Position numbers and translations under genes: made by a program | Source: Epibacterium ulvae | Lineage (GTDB): Bacteria; Pseudomonadota; Alphaproteobacteria; Rhodobacterales; Rhodobacteraceae | Direction of reading: 5' to 3' | DNA: 39,751 bases | Assembly: GCF_018678075.1 (NCBI RefSeq) | Contig: NZ_JAHHIR010000010.1 | Location: forward strand, 1-39,751 | The notes under the pieces: generated by a model | Database searches by the model: none | What the model was told of the DNA's origin: nothing | What the model saw: only the letters and a program-made list of their open reading frames with translations | Shown: in pieces, positions 1 through 7,651 of the stretch | Layout: every line of letters starts with the position of its first letter | How positions within the stretch are numbered: position 1 is the stretch's first letter

Positions 1-75
1 CATCTGCAAAATCTGGACTTCACAGCCAGATCAATTCATCATCGACCCGATCCACCAGATGCCGGGACTGAACAC

Positions 76-531
76 CTAGGATGGCGGCACGATGGAAGCA
101 TCCAAAATCTGCCCGCCGCGTGCGATGTAACCTTGCCGTGCCAGGTAACCGTCGAACTGCTGGAAAAGCGCCTCAACCACCCCCGCCCTCGCGATAGAGC
201 CAGACGCGGTCTTGGCGTCAGGGGCCCGGTCCTAAAGCCCGGGGTCGAGGAAGCGCATGAAGGGCAGCCGGTCACACACCTGATATTCGGTCTGGTCGTC
301 GGACAGGTTGTAGAGCGTGCCCACTACCAGCGTCTTGAACATCACCACTGCGTCCATCGGTTTGCGGCCCGCCCGGGACTAGCGCGCCGCCGCAGGCTTG
401 CGCCAGCCCCGCTCCAGCGTCGGGCGAAACCCATCCCACGGCACGATGGCGTCAATCTCGACCATAGGGTCACGCTAGGCATCAAGGCTCACATAGCGGT
501 CTGAAAGATCAAAGAAACCCATCCGAACCAT
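76..531 (-). pseudogene. IS5-family transposase, decayed N-terminal part
   Basis: Read on the minus strand from an ATG at 531, the translation begins MVRMGFFDLSDRY and continues with pieces typical of IS5-family transposases: VEIDAIVPWDGFRP, AGRKPMDAVVMFKTL, YNLSDDQTEYQV, then VEALFQQFDGYLARQG and GGQILDASIVP. These are the N-terminal, target-binding half of the DDE transposase. The reading frame is broken by stop codons after SLDA, KPAAAR and FLDPGL, and by at least one frameshift near 200-230, where the expected KTVWLYRE segment is out of frame. The catalytic half is not seen before the window edge. It cannot make an active enzyme. It lies in host DNA outside the prophage. Confidence 0.8.
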
Positions 532-540
532 CGTCAATCC

Positions 541-1018
541 CCTGCCGCCGCAGGCACGCCGCTTTCTATCCCAACGCAGAAGTCAGGGAAATGTTCGAGG
601 TACGCTAAAGTTTGGGCGCTGAGGTCAACCATGCGGCCTCTTATTCTCGCGTACGCATTTTATAGGCGGTTTGCCTTCGAACTTTCTGTCCCGCGCGCCC
701 GCGCCTCTGGGCGCGCTCAGTCAGGTGAAGGAAGCGCGGACACGTCACCTCTACGGACAGCTGTGAGGCAGTATTGACGCCGCAACCCAAAATTTGCTTG
801 GACTTGAAATCCGATCTAAGTGTCCGTTGCACCTTCGACCACCACTTGCTCAACGCGGACAAGAAGATCGGGCCAGTATGGTCGGTCAGTCACTTTCTGG
901 CTCAGAAATTACTCCCGACTTTGGGCCAGACAATTTATGACTGAAAGCAGTGTCATAACTTAGTTGTGCCCGATTGTGCATTCGCCACCAATCGTTTAAA
1001 ACGTCGGGACGCGCCACA
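541..1018. other. host intergenic DNA, no gene recognised
   Basis: No ORF here has a ribosome binding site plus a recognisable protein. The longest frame (minus strand, 641-862) is basic, low-complexity and unlike any family I know. The stretch separates the IS remnant from the tRNA region. Confidence 0.5.
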
Positions 1019-1074
1019 GGCCCCTTAGCTCAGCTGGATAGAGCATCCGCCTTCTAAGCCGGAGATCTGGGGCC
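1019..1074 (+). pseudogene. truncated tRNA-Arg(UCU)-like relic
   Basis: The first 40 or so bases (GGCCCC, TTAGCTCAGCTGGATAGAGC, then an anticodon loop CTTCTAA) are the acceptor 5' strand, D-arm and anticodon loop of a tRNA with anticodon UCU. After the anticodon the sequence departs from a tRNA: one extra C disturbs the anticodon stem and there is no T-arm (no GGTTCGA). It ends in GGGGCC, which could pair with the 5' GGCCCC but leaves a 56-nt molecule. Most likely this is a tRNA broken by an earlier integration or deletion. It is 80 bp upstream of an intact gene with the same anticodon. Confidence 0.6.
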
Positions 1075-1154
1075 AGAAGAAGATCGAAATACAGACGATT
1101 GGGAAAACGTCACCGGCTTGCGAACCGTTTTCCGAACCGTTATCAAAGAGCCAC

Positions 1155-1231
1155 GGTCCCGTAGCTCAACTGGATAGAGCACCTGACTTCTAATCAGGAT
1201 GTTGGGGGTTCGAGTCCTCCCGGGATCGCCA
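1155..1231 (+). tRNA. tRNA-Arg (anticodon UCU)
   Basis: A full cloverleaf can be drawn. The acceptor stem is GGTCCCG paired with CGGGATC (one G-U pair), with discriminator G and an encoded CCA at 1229-1231. The D-arm is AGCTCAACTGGATAGAGC. The anticodon stem CCTGA/TCAGG closes the loop CTTCTAA with anticodon TCT. The T-arm carries GGTTCGAGTCC. The length is 77 nt with CCA. Its 3' end (1213-1231) is part of the prophage attachment core, so the phage supplies the 3' end and the tRNA stays functional after integration. Confidence 0.95.
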
Positions 1232-1234
1232 CTT
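1213..1234. repeat. attL core (left copy of 22-bp attachment repeat)
   Basis: This stretch (starts AGTCCTCCCGGG, ends CGCCACTT) is identical over 22 bp to 39198-39219. It covers the T-arm 3' strand, acceptor 3' strand and CCA of tRNA-Arg, the usual crossover segment for tRNA-targeting tyrosine integrases. The integrase gene begins 68 bp further in. Outside the repeat the two copies diverge at once on both sides. Confidence 0.9.
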
Positions 1235-1269
1235 ACAAAATTTATCCTTGAAAAACAAACGACTACGTG

Positions 1270-1302
1270 AGTGTGTCCCATTCGTTTTTCGAGTGTGTCC
1301 CA
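1270..1302 (+). promoter_or_regulatory. candidate integrase arm-type sites, left arm
   Basis: Two perfect copies of AGTGTGTCCCA lie at 1270-1280 and 1292-1302, 22 bp apart (about two helical turns), between the attachment core and the integrase stop codon. The related motif TTGTGTCCC(A/G) occurs twice just inside the right attachment core (39092-39101 and 39147-39156). Repeated short motifs flanking the core on both sides are typical of arm-type binding sites for the N-terminal domain of tyrosine integrases. The function is inferred from position. Confidence 0.6.
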
Positions 1303-2310
1303 CTATGTCGCGTCTACGATAAGCCGGATGATACGCTTGCGGTCTGCCGCTTTCGTGTATCTTTCCACCTCGGTCAGTGTCTGGTGGCCCGCCATGGTAG
1401 CGATCTGGTGCGTCGTCATACCCTGTTCAGCCCAATACACGCAAAACGCCTTCCGCAGACCGTGGAGCCGGGAAACGATCCCGGCAGCTGTGGCGGCATC
1501 GCCGTAAAGGTTCCCAAGGCTGGCTGGTTTGTAAGGTTGCCCCCGGCTGTTCGTGATAAAGGCTGCGGCACCGTCCGGGGTCTGATCAAGCAGCCGCCGC
1601 AATTCCGGGGTTATGGGGACGTTCGTTTCCACTTTGGTCTTGTGGCGTTTGAAAGTTAACAATCGCCCGTTCAGGTCCCCCGGCCCGATCCGGGCGAGGT
1701 CTTGCCGTGCCGCACCTGTCAGCAGTCCGAGTTCGAAAACGCGGCGCTGAACGGAACCCTGCGGCCATCGGTTCAAGTACTTTTCGATGTCGTCCGCGTT
1801 CGCGGTTGGGAAGCCGTCACTCTTCGGCTTGTCCAATTTCACACCGGTGGCAGGGTCGATGTCGATGTACTTTAGTCTTTTCAGATGTTTGAACACCGGC
1901 TTCAACGCTTTTAAATCCGATATAGCCCCGAAGCCCCCTTTTGCATATAGCGCGGCTTCTAGGTCCTCGGTTGTTATGGTGGAAATCGGACGATCACCCT
2001 GGGCCGCCGTGTACCGGGCGTAAATCGCGGCCCGACCCTTTCTCGTCATCACCGAATACTTGTTGTTCCACTCCCAATTGGTCGCTTGGTACAGTTCAAC
2101 TCCCCATGCGAAGGTGTTGATTTTCGGTGATTTTGCCTCTAGCGGGCGATCTTCCCAGCGGGCGTGCTGCACACAATACGCGGTGAACACCTTGGGGTCT
2201 GTTGGGTGGAGCCCGTGAACGCCCAAACTCATCTCTTTTCCGGCGCGCCGGTAGTAGTGGAACCACCGCCCTCGTCTTCGTCGACTGCGCAGGTATTTGG
2301 GGTCGTCCAT
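1303..2310 (-). CDS. int: phage tyrosine integrase
   Basis: A tyrosine recombinase (phage_integrase fold) that would join attP to the host tRNA-Arg 3' end. In the 338-residue numbering from an upstream GTG at 2319, all catalytic residues are visible: Arg205 in TGAARQDL, Lys229 in RHKTKVETNVPI, His286 and Arg289 in HGLRK, His312 in AGHQT, and the nucleophile Tyr321 in EVERYTK. Residues 1-65 are basic (RSRRRRGRW) and may form the arm-binding domain; residues about 70-155 are the core-binding SAM-like domain. I take the ATG at 2310 (MDDPKYL), preceded by GGGGTG; the GTG at 2319 would overlap the upstream stop. It is the last gene of the leftward cluster and adjoins attL. No excisionase was recognised nearby. 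Confidence 0.95.
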   Translation of the reverse strand: MDDPKYLRSRRRRGRWFHYYRRAGKEMSLGVHGLHPTDPKVFTAYCVQHARWEDRPLEAKSPKINTFAWGVELYQATNWEWNNKYSVMTRKGRAAIYARYTAAQGDRPISTITTEDLEAALYAKGGFGAISDLKALKPVFKHLKRLKYIDIDPATGVKLDKPKSDGFPTANADDIEKYLNRWPQGSVQRRVFELGLLTGAARQDLARIGPGDLNGRLLTFKRHKTKVETNVPITPELRRLLDQTPDGAAAFITNSRGQPYKPASLGNLYGDAATAAGIVSRLHGLRKAFCVYWAEQGMTTHQIATMAGHQTLTEVERYTKAADRKRIIRLIVDAT

Positions 2311-2315
2311 GTGTA

Positions 2316-2510
2316 TCACCCCGCGCTGAACGGCTTTCCGGACCAGTCCGCGTTATCATTGGCCGCGTCTTTGGGGTCTGGGTATTCGAATTCTATGCCG
2401 TTCGGCCCCACGGATTTAATGCGGGCGCGCGGATGGAGTTCAACCACTGAGGCGTTGGCATCACGGATCTGTTTGTCCGTAGGCATGTGTGGAGCTGATG
2501 GCCGTCCCAT
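2316..2510 (-). CDS. small hypothetical protein upstream of integrase
   Basis: A 64-residue soluble protein (MGRPSAPHMPTDKQ...) with a central PRARIKSVGPNGIEFEYPD segment. Small proteins with a similar RIKSVGPNGIEFEY-like strand pattern are often found just upstream of integrases in alphaproteobacterial prophages, but I know no assigned function. Its stop (TGA at 2316-2318) overlaps the alternative GTG start of the integrase, so the two are translationally linked. It has no clear helix-turn-helix, so calling it an excisionase is not supported. An internal ATG (MPTDKQIRD) is a possible shorter start. Confidence 0.6.
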   Translation of the reverse strand: MGRPSAPHMPTDKQIRDANASVVELHPRARIKSVGPNGIEFEYPDPKDAANDNADWSGKPFSAG

Positions 2511-2512
2511 AG

Positions 2513-2812
2513 TTAAGCCGCCAAAAACTCAAGCGCGAACACTTGTTCTTCAAGGTCTTTGATCTCGCCTTGTAGCTTTCCGATAGTCTCTTCAAGGCCT
2601 TTGCGTTCGGCGTCCCAATCGTCCTCCAATGCGGTGGCTTTGCGGTCGGTGGCTTGCTCCACGAGTTCTGCGTGGGCCTCGCGGAGGTCGAGGACGGTTG
2701 CCCAGATCTGCTCACCGAGCTGGGAACTGTCAATGTCCGAAACGCTTAAGGGTTCGGCACCGTAAGCCCCGGCGGGGGCCTGTGCGTCAAGTAACAGGTG
2801 TGTATTGGGCAT
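2513..2812 (-). CDS. hypothetical coiled-coil protein
   Basis: 99 residues from the ATG at 2812 (MPNTHLLLDAQ). This start is chosen because GGAAGGAG lies 7 bases upstream, inside the last codons of the helicase gene; the longer in-frame start at 2830 would sit within that gene without such a site. Residues about 35-95 are strongly helical and charged (heptad-like QLGEQIWATVLDLREA and EETIGKLQGEIKDLEEQVF), predicting a coiled coil. No enzymatic motif is visible. It lies 1 bp after the helicase stop, so it is part of the same transcript. Confidence 0.65.
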   Translation of the reverse strand: MPNTHLLLDAQAPAGAYGAEPLSVSDIDSSQLGEQIWATVLDLREAHAELVEQATDRKATALEDDWDAERKGLEETIGKLQGEIKDLEEQVFALEFLAA

Positions 2813-2813
2813 T

Positions 2814-4214
2814 CTAAACTCTCCTTCCAATGTCCGATTTCAGCGCGTCCAATAGCGCCCGTTGCGTGACGTCCTTACGCGCCAGTGCGGCCAGAACGGT
2901 TTGGTCGACCGTGTCTTCGACGGCGAGATGGTGGATGATTGTCGGTTTGGTTTGTCCTTGTCGGTGCAGGCGCGCGTTGAATTGTTGGTAGAGTTCCAGC
3001 GACCAATTTAACCCGAACCACACGATGGTGTTGCCGCCTTTTTGGAGGTTCAGGCCGTGGCCCGCACTGGCCGGGTGTGCCAGCAGCATTCGGATCTCCC
3101 CCCGGTTCCAGGCGTCGATTTGTGCCGGGTCTTTACCCAGGGGCTGCGCTTGGGGGAACCGCGCTAAGATCCGGGCCGCGTCACTTTTGAAATTGTGGGC
3201 GACCAACAGCGGTGCGCCGGCGCTTCCGTCTACGATCTCGGCCAGCGCGTCCAATTTCGCGCTGTGGACATCCGCCCACGCCCCGGTGTCGTCGGTGTAG
3301 ACCGCGCCGTTTGCGAACTGCAGCAGCTTGTTTGTGAGCGCGGCGGCGTTAAACACTTCGACGGTGTCGTCGCCGATCTCCGCGAGGAAATCGCGCTCCA
3401 ACTCGCGGTACTGGCCCCGCGCTGTCTCGGGCAGCTGGAGGGGTACGACGTTGTCGACCCGATCCGGCAGTGTGAGATAGTCTACCGCCGATAGGGTCAG
3501 ACAGACGTCGTCTAAGGCCTCGTAAATCTGGTCGCTTGCGCCCCGGCGCGGTGTGAAGTTATACCCCATGTAGTCGGCTTCGAAATACCGGTTCTTGTAT
3601 TGGGTAAATGTCTTTCCGAGGCGAGCACCGCGATCCAAAAGGAAGATTTGGGACCACACGTCCAAAAGGCCGTTGCTGGCAGGCGTGCCGGTCAGCTGGA
3701 TCAGTCGATCAATCGCGGGCAGCGCCTTGCGCATCGCTTTAAAACGCCGTGTCTTGGACGATTTAAAACTGGACGCTTCGTCGATCACGACCACGTCGTA
3801 GGGCCAGCCCGCTTTGTGCTCTTTCAGCGTCTCGACCAGCCAGGGCACGAGTTCGCGGTTGATCACGTGAACATCGGAACGATCCCCCAGGATGGTAGCG
3901 GTGCGTGCGGCGGGTGGTCCGTGGATGTTGCGCAGGGTCAGATGGCCCAGATGGCCCCAAACACCGAGTTCTCCGGGCCACGTATTCAGGGCGACACGCA
4001 GCGGCGCAATGATCAGCACGCGGTGCGCTTCGAAAGATTTCAAAAGGTCGGAGACAGCTGTTAGGACCGTGACGGTCTTGCCCAACCCCATGTCGACCCA
4101 CAGCGCGCAGGACGGGTTGTCCTTGATGAACTGGACCGCGCGTTCTTGGTATCCGTGAAGGTTATCCCTCGAAAGTGTTTCGGGCGTCTTCAACGCTGTC
4201 GATGACATAAACAT
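2814..4214 (-). CDS. SNF2-type DEAD/DEAH helicase (phage replication)
   Basis: 466-residue superfamily 2 ATPase. Motif I is DMGLGKT (41-47), motif II DEAS (145-148), motif III LTGTPAS (174-180) and motif VI QFNARLHRQGQTK (about 411-423), the RxHRxGQ pattern of the SNF2/RapA group. It is much smaller than chromatin-remodelling SNF2 proteins and matches the size of phage SNF2 helicases that accompany VRR-NUC and family A polymerase genes. The likely role is DNA translocation or remodelling during phage replication or recombination. The start is uncertain: ATG at 4214 or 4208, both inside the end of the VRR-NUC gene (overlap about 50 bp). Confidence 0.9.
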   Translation of the reverse strand: MFMSSTALKTPETLSRDNLHGYQERAVQFIKDNPSCALWVDMGLGKTVTVLTAVSDLLKSFEAHRVLIIAPLRVALNTWPGELGVWGHLGHLTLRNIHGPPAARTATILGDRSDVHVINRELVPWLVETLKEHKAGWPYDVVVIDEASSFKSSKTRRFKAMRKALPAIDRLIQLTGTPASNGLLDVWSQIFLLDRGARLGKTFTQYKNRYFEADYMGYNFTPRRGASDQIYEALDDVCLTLSAVDYLTLPDRVDNVVPLQLPETARGQYRELERDFLAEIGDDTVEVFNAAALTNKLLQFANGAVYTDDTGAWADVHSAKLDALAEIVDGSAGAPLLVAHNFKSDAARILARFPQAQPLGKDPAQIDAWNRGEIRMLLAHPASAGHGLNLQKGGNTIVWFGLNWSLELYQQFNARLHRQGQTKPTIIHHLAVEDTVDQTVLAALARKDVTQRALLDALKSDIGRRV

Positions 4215-4431
4215 CCATCCCTTGTTCCCTGAGTTTTTCGATTTGGCGCACCTGCAGCGGGGTCGCTTGTTTTCCGGGGGCTTTGAATTCCGCGAACACT
4301 ACCCGGCCCGCCCGAACAAAGACCCGGTCTGGGACGCCCTTCTGGTTGGGCGACGTGAATTTATAGACCAACCACCCCGCCGCCTTGGCTATCGCGCAGG
4401 ATTTTCGCTCGATGTAACTTTCGCGGATCAC
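4162..4431 (-). CDS. VRR-NUC domain nuclease
   Basis: An 89-residue stand-alone VRR-NUC domain (PD-(D/E)XK fold, Holliday-junction or flap type nuclease). Visible signature: RESYIERK near the N-terminus, GVPDR with Asp35, the VFAEFKAPGKQ strand with Glu48 and Lys50, and a Gln in TPLQVRQ. The length fits phage VRR-NUC proteins, which are usually 85-120 residues. It starts with GTG at 4431, overlapping the HNH gene stop as GTGA, and overlaps the start of the helicase. The VRR-NUC and SNF2 pairing is a recurrent phage module, suggesting they act together on branched DNA. Confidence 0.9.
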   Translation of the reverse strand: MIRESYIERKSCAIAKAAGWLVYKFTSPNQKGVPDRVFVRAGRVVFAEFKAPGKQATPLQVRQIEKLREQGMDVYVIDSVEDARNTFEG

Positions 4432-4964
4432 GCCGCGTTCCTCCCCTGCCTGCCGTGATTTTTGTGGAAGCCGTGTTCTTTTTCGGCGGCCAGCCGTGTA
4501 GCGATTGCGTCGTCCAATTCGCCGAACTGCCCCAGATAGATCATGTGGCCTTCGACCTTAATCTGGGCTTGCCATTTGCGAGTGCCTTTGTCCCAGCACA
4601 CGCCGGAGACACCGGAACGGTTGTTGGCGTTCAAACGGCGGTTACGCATGTTATCGCCTGCCGTAACCAAGCGGATGTTCTTGCGGCGGTTGTCCAGTCC
4701 GTCGCCGTTTTTGTGGTCGACCAACACGCCCTTCGGTGCCTCCAAAATCAACCGGTGCAACATCTGGACACCGTTCCCGTGGCGACGGCGGACATAGAGC
4801 GTTTCACCCCCGCAAGTCATAGCGAACCAGCGTCCGCCGCCGTCCAACACCAGTTCGCGGTCGGCGGCGTCGATTTTGGCGAAACGACTGGGGTATTTCG
4901 GTGTCGATACGTCCAGAACAAGGACGTTGCCGATTTGACGGACGGTGTTAGTCTTTCGGCTCAT
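4428..4964 (-). CDS. HNH endonuclease with AP2-like DNA-binding domain
   Basis: 178 residues from ATG 4964, chosen because GGAAGGACG lies just upstream and only 1 bp separates it from the polymerase stop; a GTG at 4994 is the longer alternative. The HNH core is MLHRLILEAPKGVLVDHKNG followed by LDNRRKNIRLVT (residues about 67-104). It is followed by SGVSGVCWDKGTRKWQA and MIYLGQFGELDDA, the AP2/ERF-like three-strand DNA-binding fold common in phage HNH proteins. This architecture is typical of free-standing homing endonucleases, which cut intron-less or rival alleles and spread. Here it sits cleanly between polymerase and VRR-NUC with translational overlaps. Confidence 0.9.
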   Translation of the reverse strand: MSRKTNTVRQIGNVLVLDVSTPKYPSRFAKIDAADRELVLDGGGRWFAMTCGGETLYVRRRHGNGVQMLHRLILEAPKGVLVDHKNGDGLDNRRKNIRLVTAGDNMRNRRLNANNRSGVSGVCWDKGTRKWQAQIKVEGHMIYLGQFGELDDAIATRLAAEKEHGFHKNHGRQGRNAA

Positions 4965-4965
4965 A

Positions 4966-7062
4966 TCAGTCGTCCTTCCGGTATCTGTCTGCACTGAACC
5001 CGGCTGCGGCCAGAGGGAAACCCGTCGCCCAAGCGGGCGGGGTCGCCATGATCGCGGCCAGCTTCTCGGCGGTGTGGTCTTCGTCGATTGGGGCTTCGGT
5101 CACGGTCTCATCGTGGACCGTCAGTAAGATCTCGAACCCGGCAGCTTCGCAGGCCGACATGTTCTGCGCGAGAATGTCGCGGCTGAGGCTTTGGCACGCG
5201 TTCTCAACCAGTTTACCGCCGTAGGTGTGTTGGCGAACCCATTGGCGCGTCAGCGGGTCAACGCCCCGGTGCGTGATCCGACCTTGCTGATCGAGCTTGG
5301 GGGAGAAATAGACAAGGAACTTGCCAGACGGTAGGCGATTCAACAGGTAGGGGTGTCCGGCGTGGGCCACCGCCTTGAACCGCATGTGCGGGCCAGCTGC
5401 GAATGTCTGCCCGGGTTTCTTCACGGCGCTGCGTGCAGCGGTTTCACAGGCGTGCCAAAGTCGTTCGATGGCGGGGTGCCGGTGCCGCCAAGCCAGTTTG
5501 ACGGTTTCCGAGGCGATCCACTCCATTTCGTCCAGATCGGGATCGCGCTCCTTGCCCCAGATCGCGTAGTTTTCGAACGCTTTGCTGGCGAACCCAGGCA
5601 TGTTGTCGGAGATTGTGTGCCAATGGTCTGCCATGTGGACGCCGTAGGCCTGGGCGAAGGTCTGGAACGCCCCTACCCCGCCCTGGTAACCCAGTGCCAA
5701 TTCTGGAACTTTACCCATCACGTTGCGGTCGGTCTTGCTAATCTCGTAAGGCGACTTCCCGAGCAATGAGCCGGCGGTCACGTTGTACAGATCCGGCCCT
5801 TTGCCTGCGTCGAACGCCTCGAACGCTTCCAGCTTCCACGTCTCACCCGCCAGCCACGCGTTGGCGCGACCCTCAATGTTGGATAGATCCGCGACCGTGA
5901 GCTGTTTGCCTTCTGGTGCGATCACGACCCCACGCAGCGCTGCCGATCCAAACAACATCAGGTCATCAAACAGCAGGTCCTGGACCCCTGCTTTCAAAGC
6001 GCGGATGTACTGGTCCACGTCGTCCTGCGGCGGCAGACCGCGCGACGGCAGGTTATGGGGCTGAAAGGTCCGCCCCGCCCACCGCCGTGTGCGCGCCGCG
6101 CCGGAAAACTGCAACCCACCACGGAACCGACCGTCCGGTGAAACCGCCGGTGCGAGTGCGCCGTATTTCGCGGTGCTGGTCTTGTTCGACATGATAGAAA
6201 TTTCCATCAGCTCGACACAGTCTTCCGGCAAACCGTGGTCCGTTTTCAGCAGATCCTTGAAGGTTTGGGACCGGGTGTTGTCGAGTTCCAGACCGTAGGT
6301 GTCGTTCAGGAACTCGCAAAACTTGGCGCGCTTGGTCGGTTTATCCACCGCGCCGCCCGTCAGTTCGATGAACCTTGCGGCTAAAGTCTCTTTTTCTTCT
6401 ACCGCCGCGAGCACCCCGGCTTCCACCAGCCCCACGTCACAGAGGAACCCTCGATCATTGATCTTCTGGTCAAGGCGGTACATTTCCAGTTCGTCGTCAC
6501 GGTAGTTCCAATCGGGCAACCGCTTGTCGATCTCGCGCATGGCCTCCACATCTCGCACGGCGTATTCGCAAAAGCGTGCCCATTCTTCGGGGTGCGTCTC
6601 GCGGGTGTAACGGTCGGCCTTGTGGTTGCGGGGCGCGGGCTTACAAAACCGATTGATCAGCTTTTTGCCGTCTTTGATCTTAGATTGATCACTCGGCAGC
6701 CCCAGGATCTTGCCCAGCTGGTCCAGCGATCCGGGAAAGCCGTGCGTCATGGCCTTGACCATGGTGCACCGCCAACGGTCGGGTTGCGCCGCGATATCGC
6801 CGACCAGGTAACCCAAACAGTTGCGCAAGATTTGGCGGTCGAACATCGCATTGTGGGCCGTGATCTGGATCGACCCATCCAAGAGTGCGTCGAACAGTTC
6901 TTCGGGCCGTTCGACGTCTTCGTCCGTCAAATCCCACAGGTTCACGGGGCCGTCACCGATCGCATAAGTGACCAAGAGGATTTCCGCTGTCCGCGCGTAC
7001 TCAAAAGTCCCGGCGGAAATGTCTTTTTCGGAGTTGAATGTCTCGGTGTCGATGTAGAGCAT
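4966..7062 (-). CDS. family A DNA polymerase with 3'-5' exonuclease
   Basis: 698 residues from ATG 7062 (MLYIDTETFN), preceded by GGAAGGGGG; the longer frame upstream to 7212 lacks a site and overlaps two other genes. The exonuclease domain has Exo I (DTE, 5-7), Exo II (HNAMFD, 70-75) and Exo III (YAVRD, Asp171). Polymerase motif A is VADLSNIEGR (catalytic Asp392), motif B is GKVPELALGYQGG (Lys451 to Tyr459) and motif C is TVHDE (His650-Asp651-Glu652). There is no 5'-3' exonuclease domain. It is the replicative polymerase of the phage. The partner primase-helicase is encoded far away on the other strand (14212-16443), so both transcription units must be on for replication. Confidence 0.95.
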   Translation of the reverse strand: MLYIDTETFNSEKDISAGTFEYARTAEILLVTYAIGDGPVNLWDLTDEDVERPEELFDALLDGSIQITAHNAMFDRQILRNCLGYLVGDIAAQPDRWRCTMVKAMTHGFPGSLDQLGKILGLPSDQSKIKDGKKLINRFCKPAPRNHKADRYTRETHPEEWARFCEYAVRDVEAMREIDKRLPDWNYRDDELEMYRLDQKINDRGFLCDVGLVEAGVLAAVEEKETLAARFIELTGGAVDKPTKRAKFCEFLNDTYGLELDNTRSQTFKDLLKTDHGLPEDCVELMEISIMSNKTSTAKYGALAPAVSPDGRFRGGLQFSGAARTRRWAGRTFQPHNLPSRGLPPQDDVDQYIRALKAGVQDLLFDDLMLFGSAALRGVVIAPEGKQLTVADLSNIEGRANAWLAGETWKLEAFEAFDAGKGPDLYNVTAGSLLGKSPYEISKTDRNVMGKVPELALGYQGGVGAFQTFAQAYGVHMADHWHTISDNMPGFASKAFENYAIWGKERDPDLDEMEWIASETVKLAWRHRHPAIERLWHACETAARSAVKKPGQTFAAGPHMRFKAVAHAGHPYLLNRLPSGKFLVYFSPKLDQQGRITHRGVDPLTRQWVRQHTYGGKLVENACQSLSRDILAQNMSACEAAGFEILLTVHDETVTEAPIDEDHTAEKLAAIMATPPAWATGFPLAAAGFSADRYRKDD

Positions 7063-7172
7063 CACGCGGCCCCCTTCCGTCTTGGGCAAGACGGGATCAC
7101 TGGGTCGTACTCTCCTTGCATCTTGTTTATTTCGGCGTTTTGCAAAGGGCGGGCGCCGTTGATCGCGTTCAT
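7062..7172 (-). CDS. small hypothetical ORF leading into polymerase
   Basis: A 36-codon frame (MNAINGARPLQNAE...) links its neighbours by overlaps on both sides. Its ATG at 7172 overlaps the upstream gene's TGA (ATGA), and its TGA overlaps the polymerase ATG (TGATG). The AAGGAG-like site for the polymerase lies inside it. Overlap chaining suggests it is translated, perhaps only to couple polymerase translation. No motif is recognised. Confidence 0.45.
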   Translation of the reverse strand: MNAINGARPLQNAEINKMQGEYDPVIPSCPRRKGAA

Positions 7173-7387
7173 AGCTGCGCCCCCGCGAGTTTGAGTTCCA
7201 GCGCGTCGGCATCGCGGATCACACCCTCTAACAGCGTCTGGATCGCGGCATGGATGCTGTAAATGCGGTCTTCCCGCACGTCTTCGGGGTAGTCGTTGTG
7301 TATGGTCGTGGCGGATTTGACCAGCCCGTCCAGGACCAATAGGTCCGACATCAGTTTAGACGGCAAAGGGATATCGTGAACGCTCAT
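7169..7387 (-). CDS. hypothetical protein
   Basis: 72 residues from ATG 7387 (MSVHDIPLPSKL), with ACGGAGG 7 bases upstream, which decides this start; the same frame stays open to 7954 but runs across non-coding DNA. The protein is mostly helical and acidic (YPEDVREDRIYSIHAAIQTLLEGVI) with no family I recognise. Its stop overlaps the next small ORF (ATGA). It is the first gene downstream of the minus-strand terminator at 7525-7548, so it either has its own promoter in 7390-7520 or needs readthrough. Confidence 0.7.
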   Translation of the reverse strand: MSVHDIPLPSKLMSDLLVLDGLVKSATTIHNDYPEDVREDRIYSIHAAIQTLLEGVIRDADALELKLAGAQL

Positions 7388-7428
7388 AGCGAACCTCCGT
7401 GTGAACAGTTTCGATAACTGACCACGGA

Positions 7429-7583
7429 GACGCCAATCTCTGGTGGCCAGATGACGCAAGATTGGCGTTACCGCCACACGGAGCGGCGCACCCGAGGGTG
7501 CTCCTGCGCATCTGACCGTAATAGAAAAACCCGCATAGAAAATGCGGGCGTCAAAGCGCCGTATGACAGACAGGACGCCAATC
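7429..7583. repeat. three copies of GACGCCAATC around a promoter region
   Basis: The motif (G)ACGCCAATC(T) occurs at 7429-7439 (plus), as a perfect 10-bp inverted copy at 7459-7468 (AGATTGGCGT), and again at 7574-7583 (plus). The first two form an inverted repeat with a 19-bp spacer. They lie in the gap between a leftward gene start (7387) and the rightward gene at 7652. This looks like binding sites for a regulator; the function is inferred. Confidence 0.5.
7525..7548 (-). terminator. rho-independent terminator inside the leftward cluster
   Basis: Read on the minus strand: stem CCCGCAT / ATGCGGG with a 5-nt loop, followed by TTTTT (7529-7525). It would stop leftward transcripts coming from 11777-7958 before they reach the polymerase and integrase genes. 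Confidence 0.7.
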
Positions 7584-7586
7584 CCG

Positions 7587-7607
7587 ACAACAGTTTTTTG
7601 CTGTTGT
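7587..7607. promoter_or_regulatory. small palindrome upstream of the 7652 gene
   Basis: ACAACAG and CTGTTGT form a perfect 7-bp inverted repeat around TTTTTTG, 45 bp before the rightward gene at 7652. It could be an operator or a weak hairpin. No convincing -35/-10 pair was identified beside it. Confidence 0.3.
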
Positions 7608-7651
7608 AAAGAAATATTGCCCCAATAACGGGAATCTGTCAACTCTGACGC

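Noticed and set aside
641-862. Minus-strand 73-codon frame in the left flank
   Set aside because: Basic, low-complexity translation, no ribosome binding site and no recognised family.
2316-2510. Excisionase gene next to the integrase
   Set aside because: The 64-residue protein has no visible winged-helix/HTH, so position alone is not enough.
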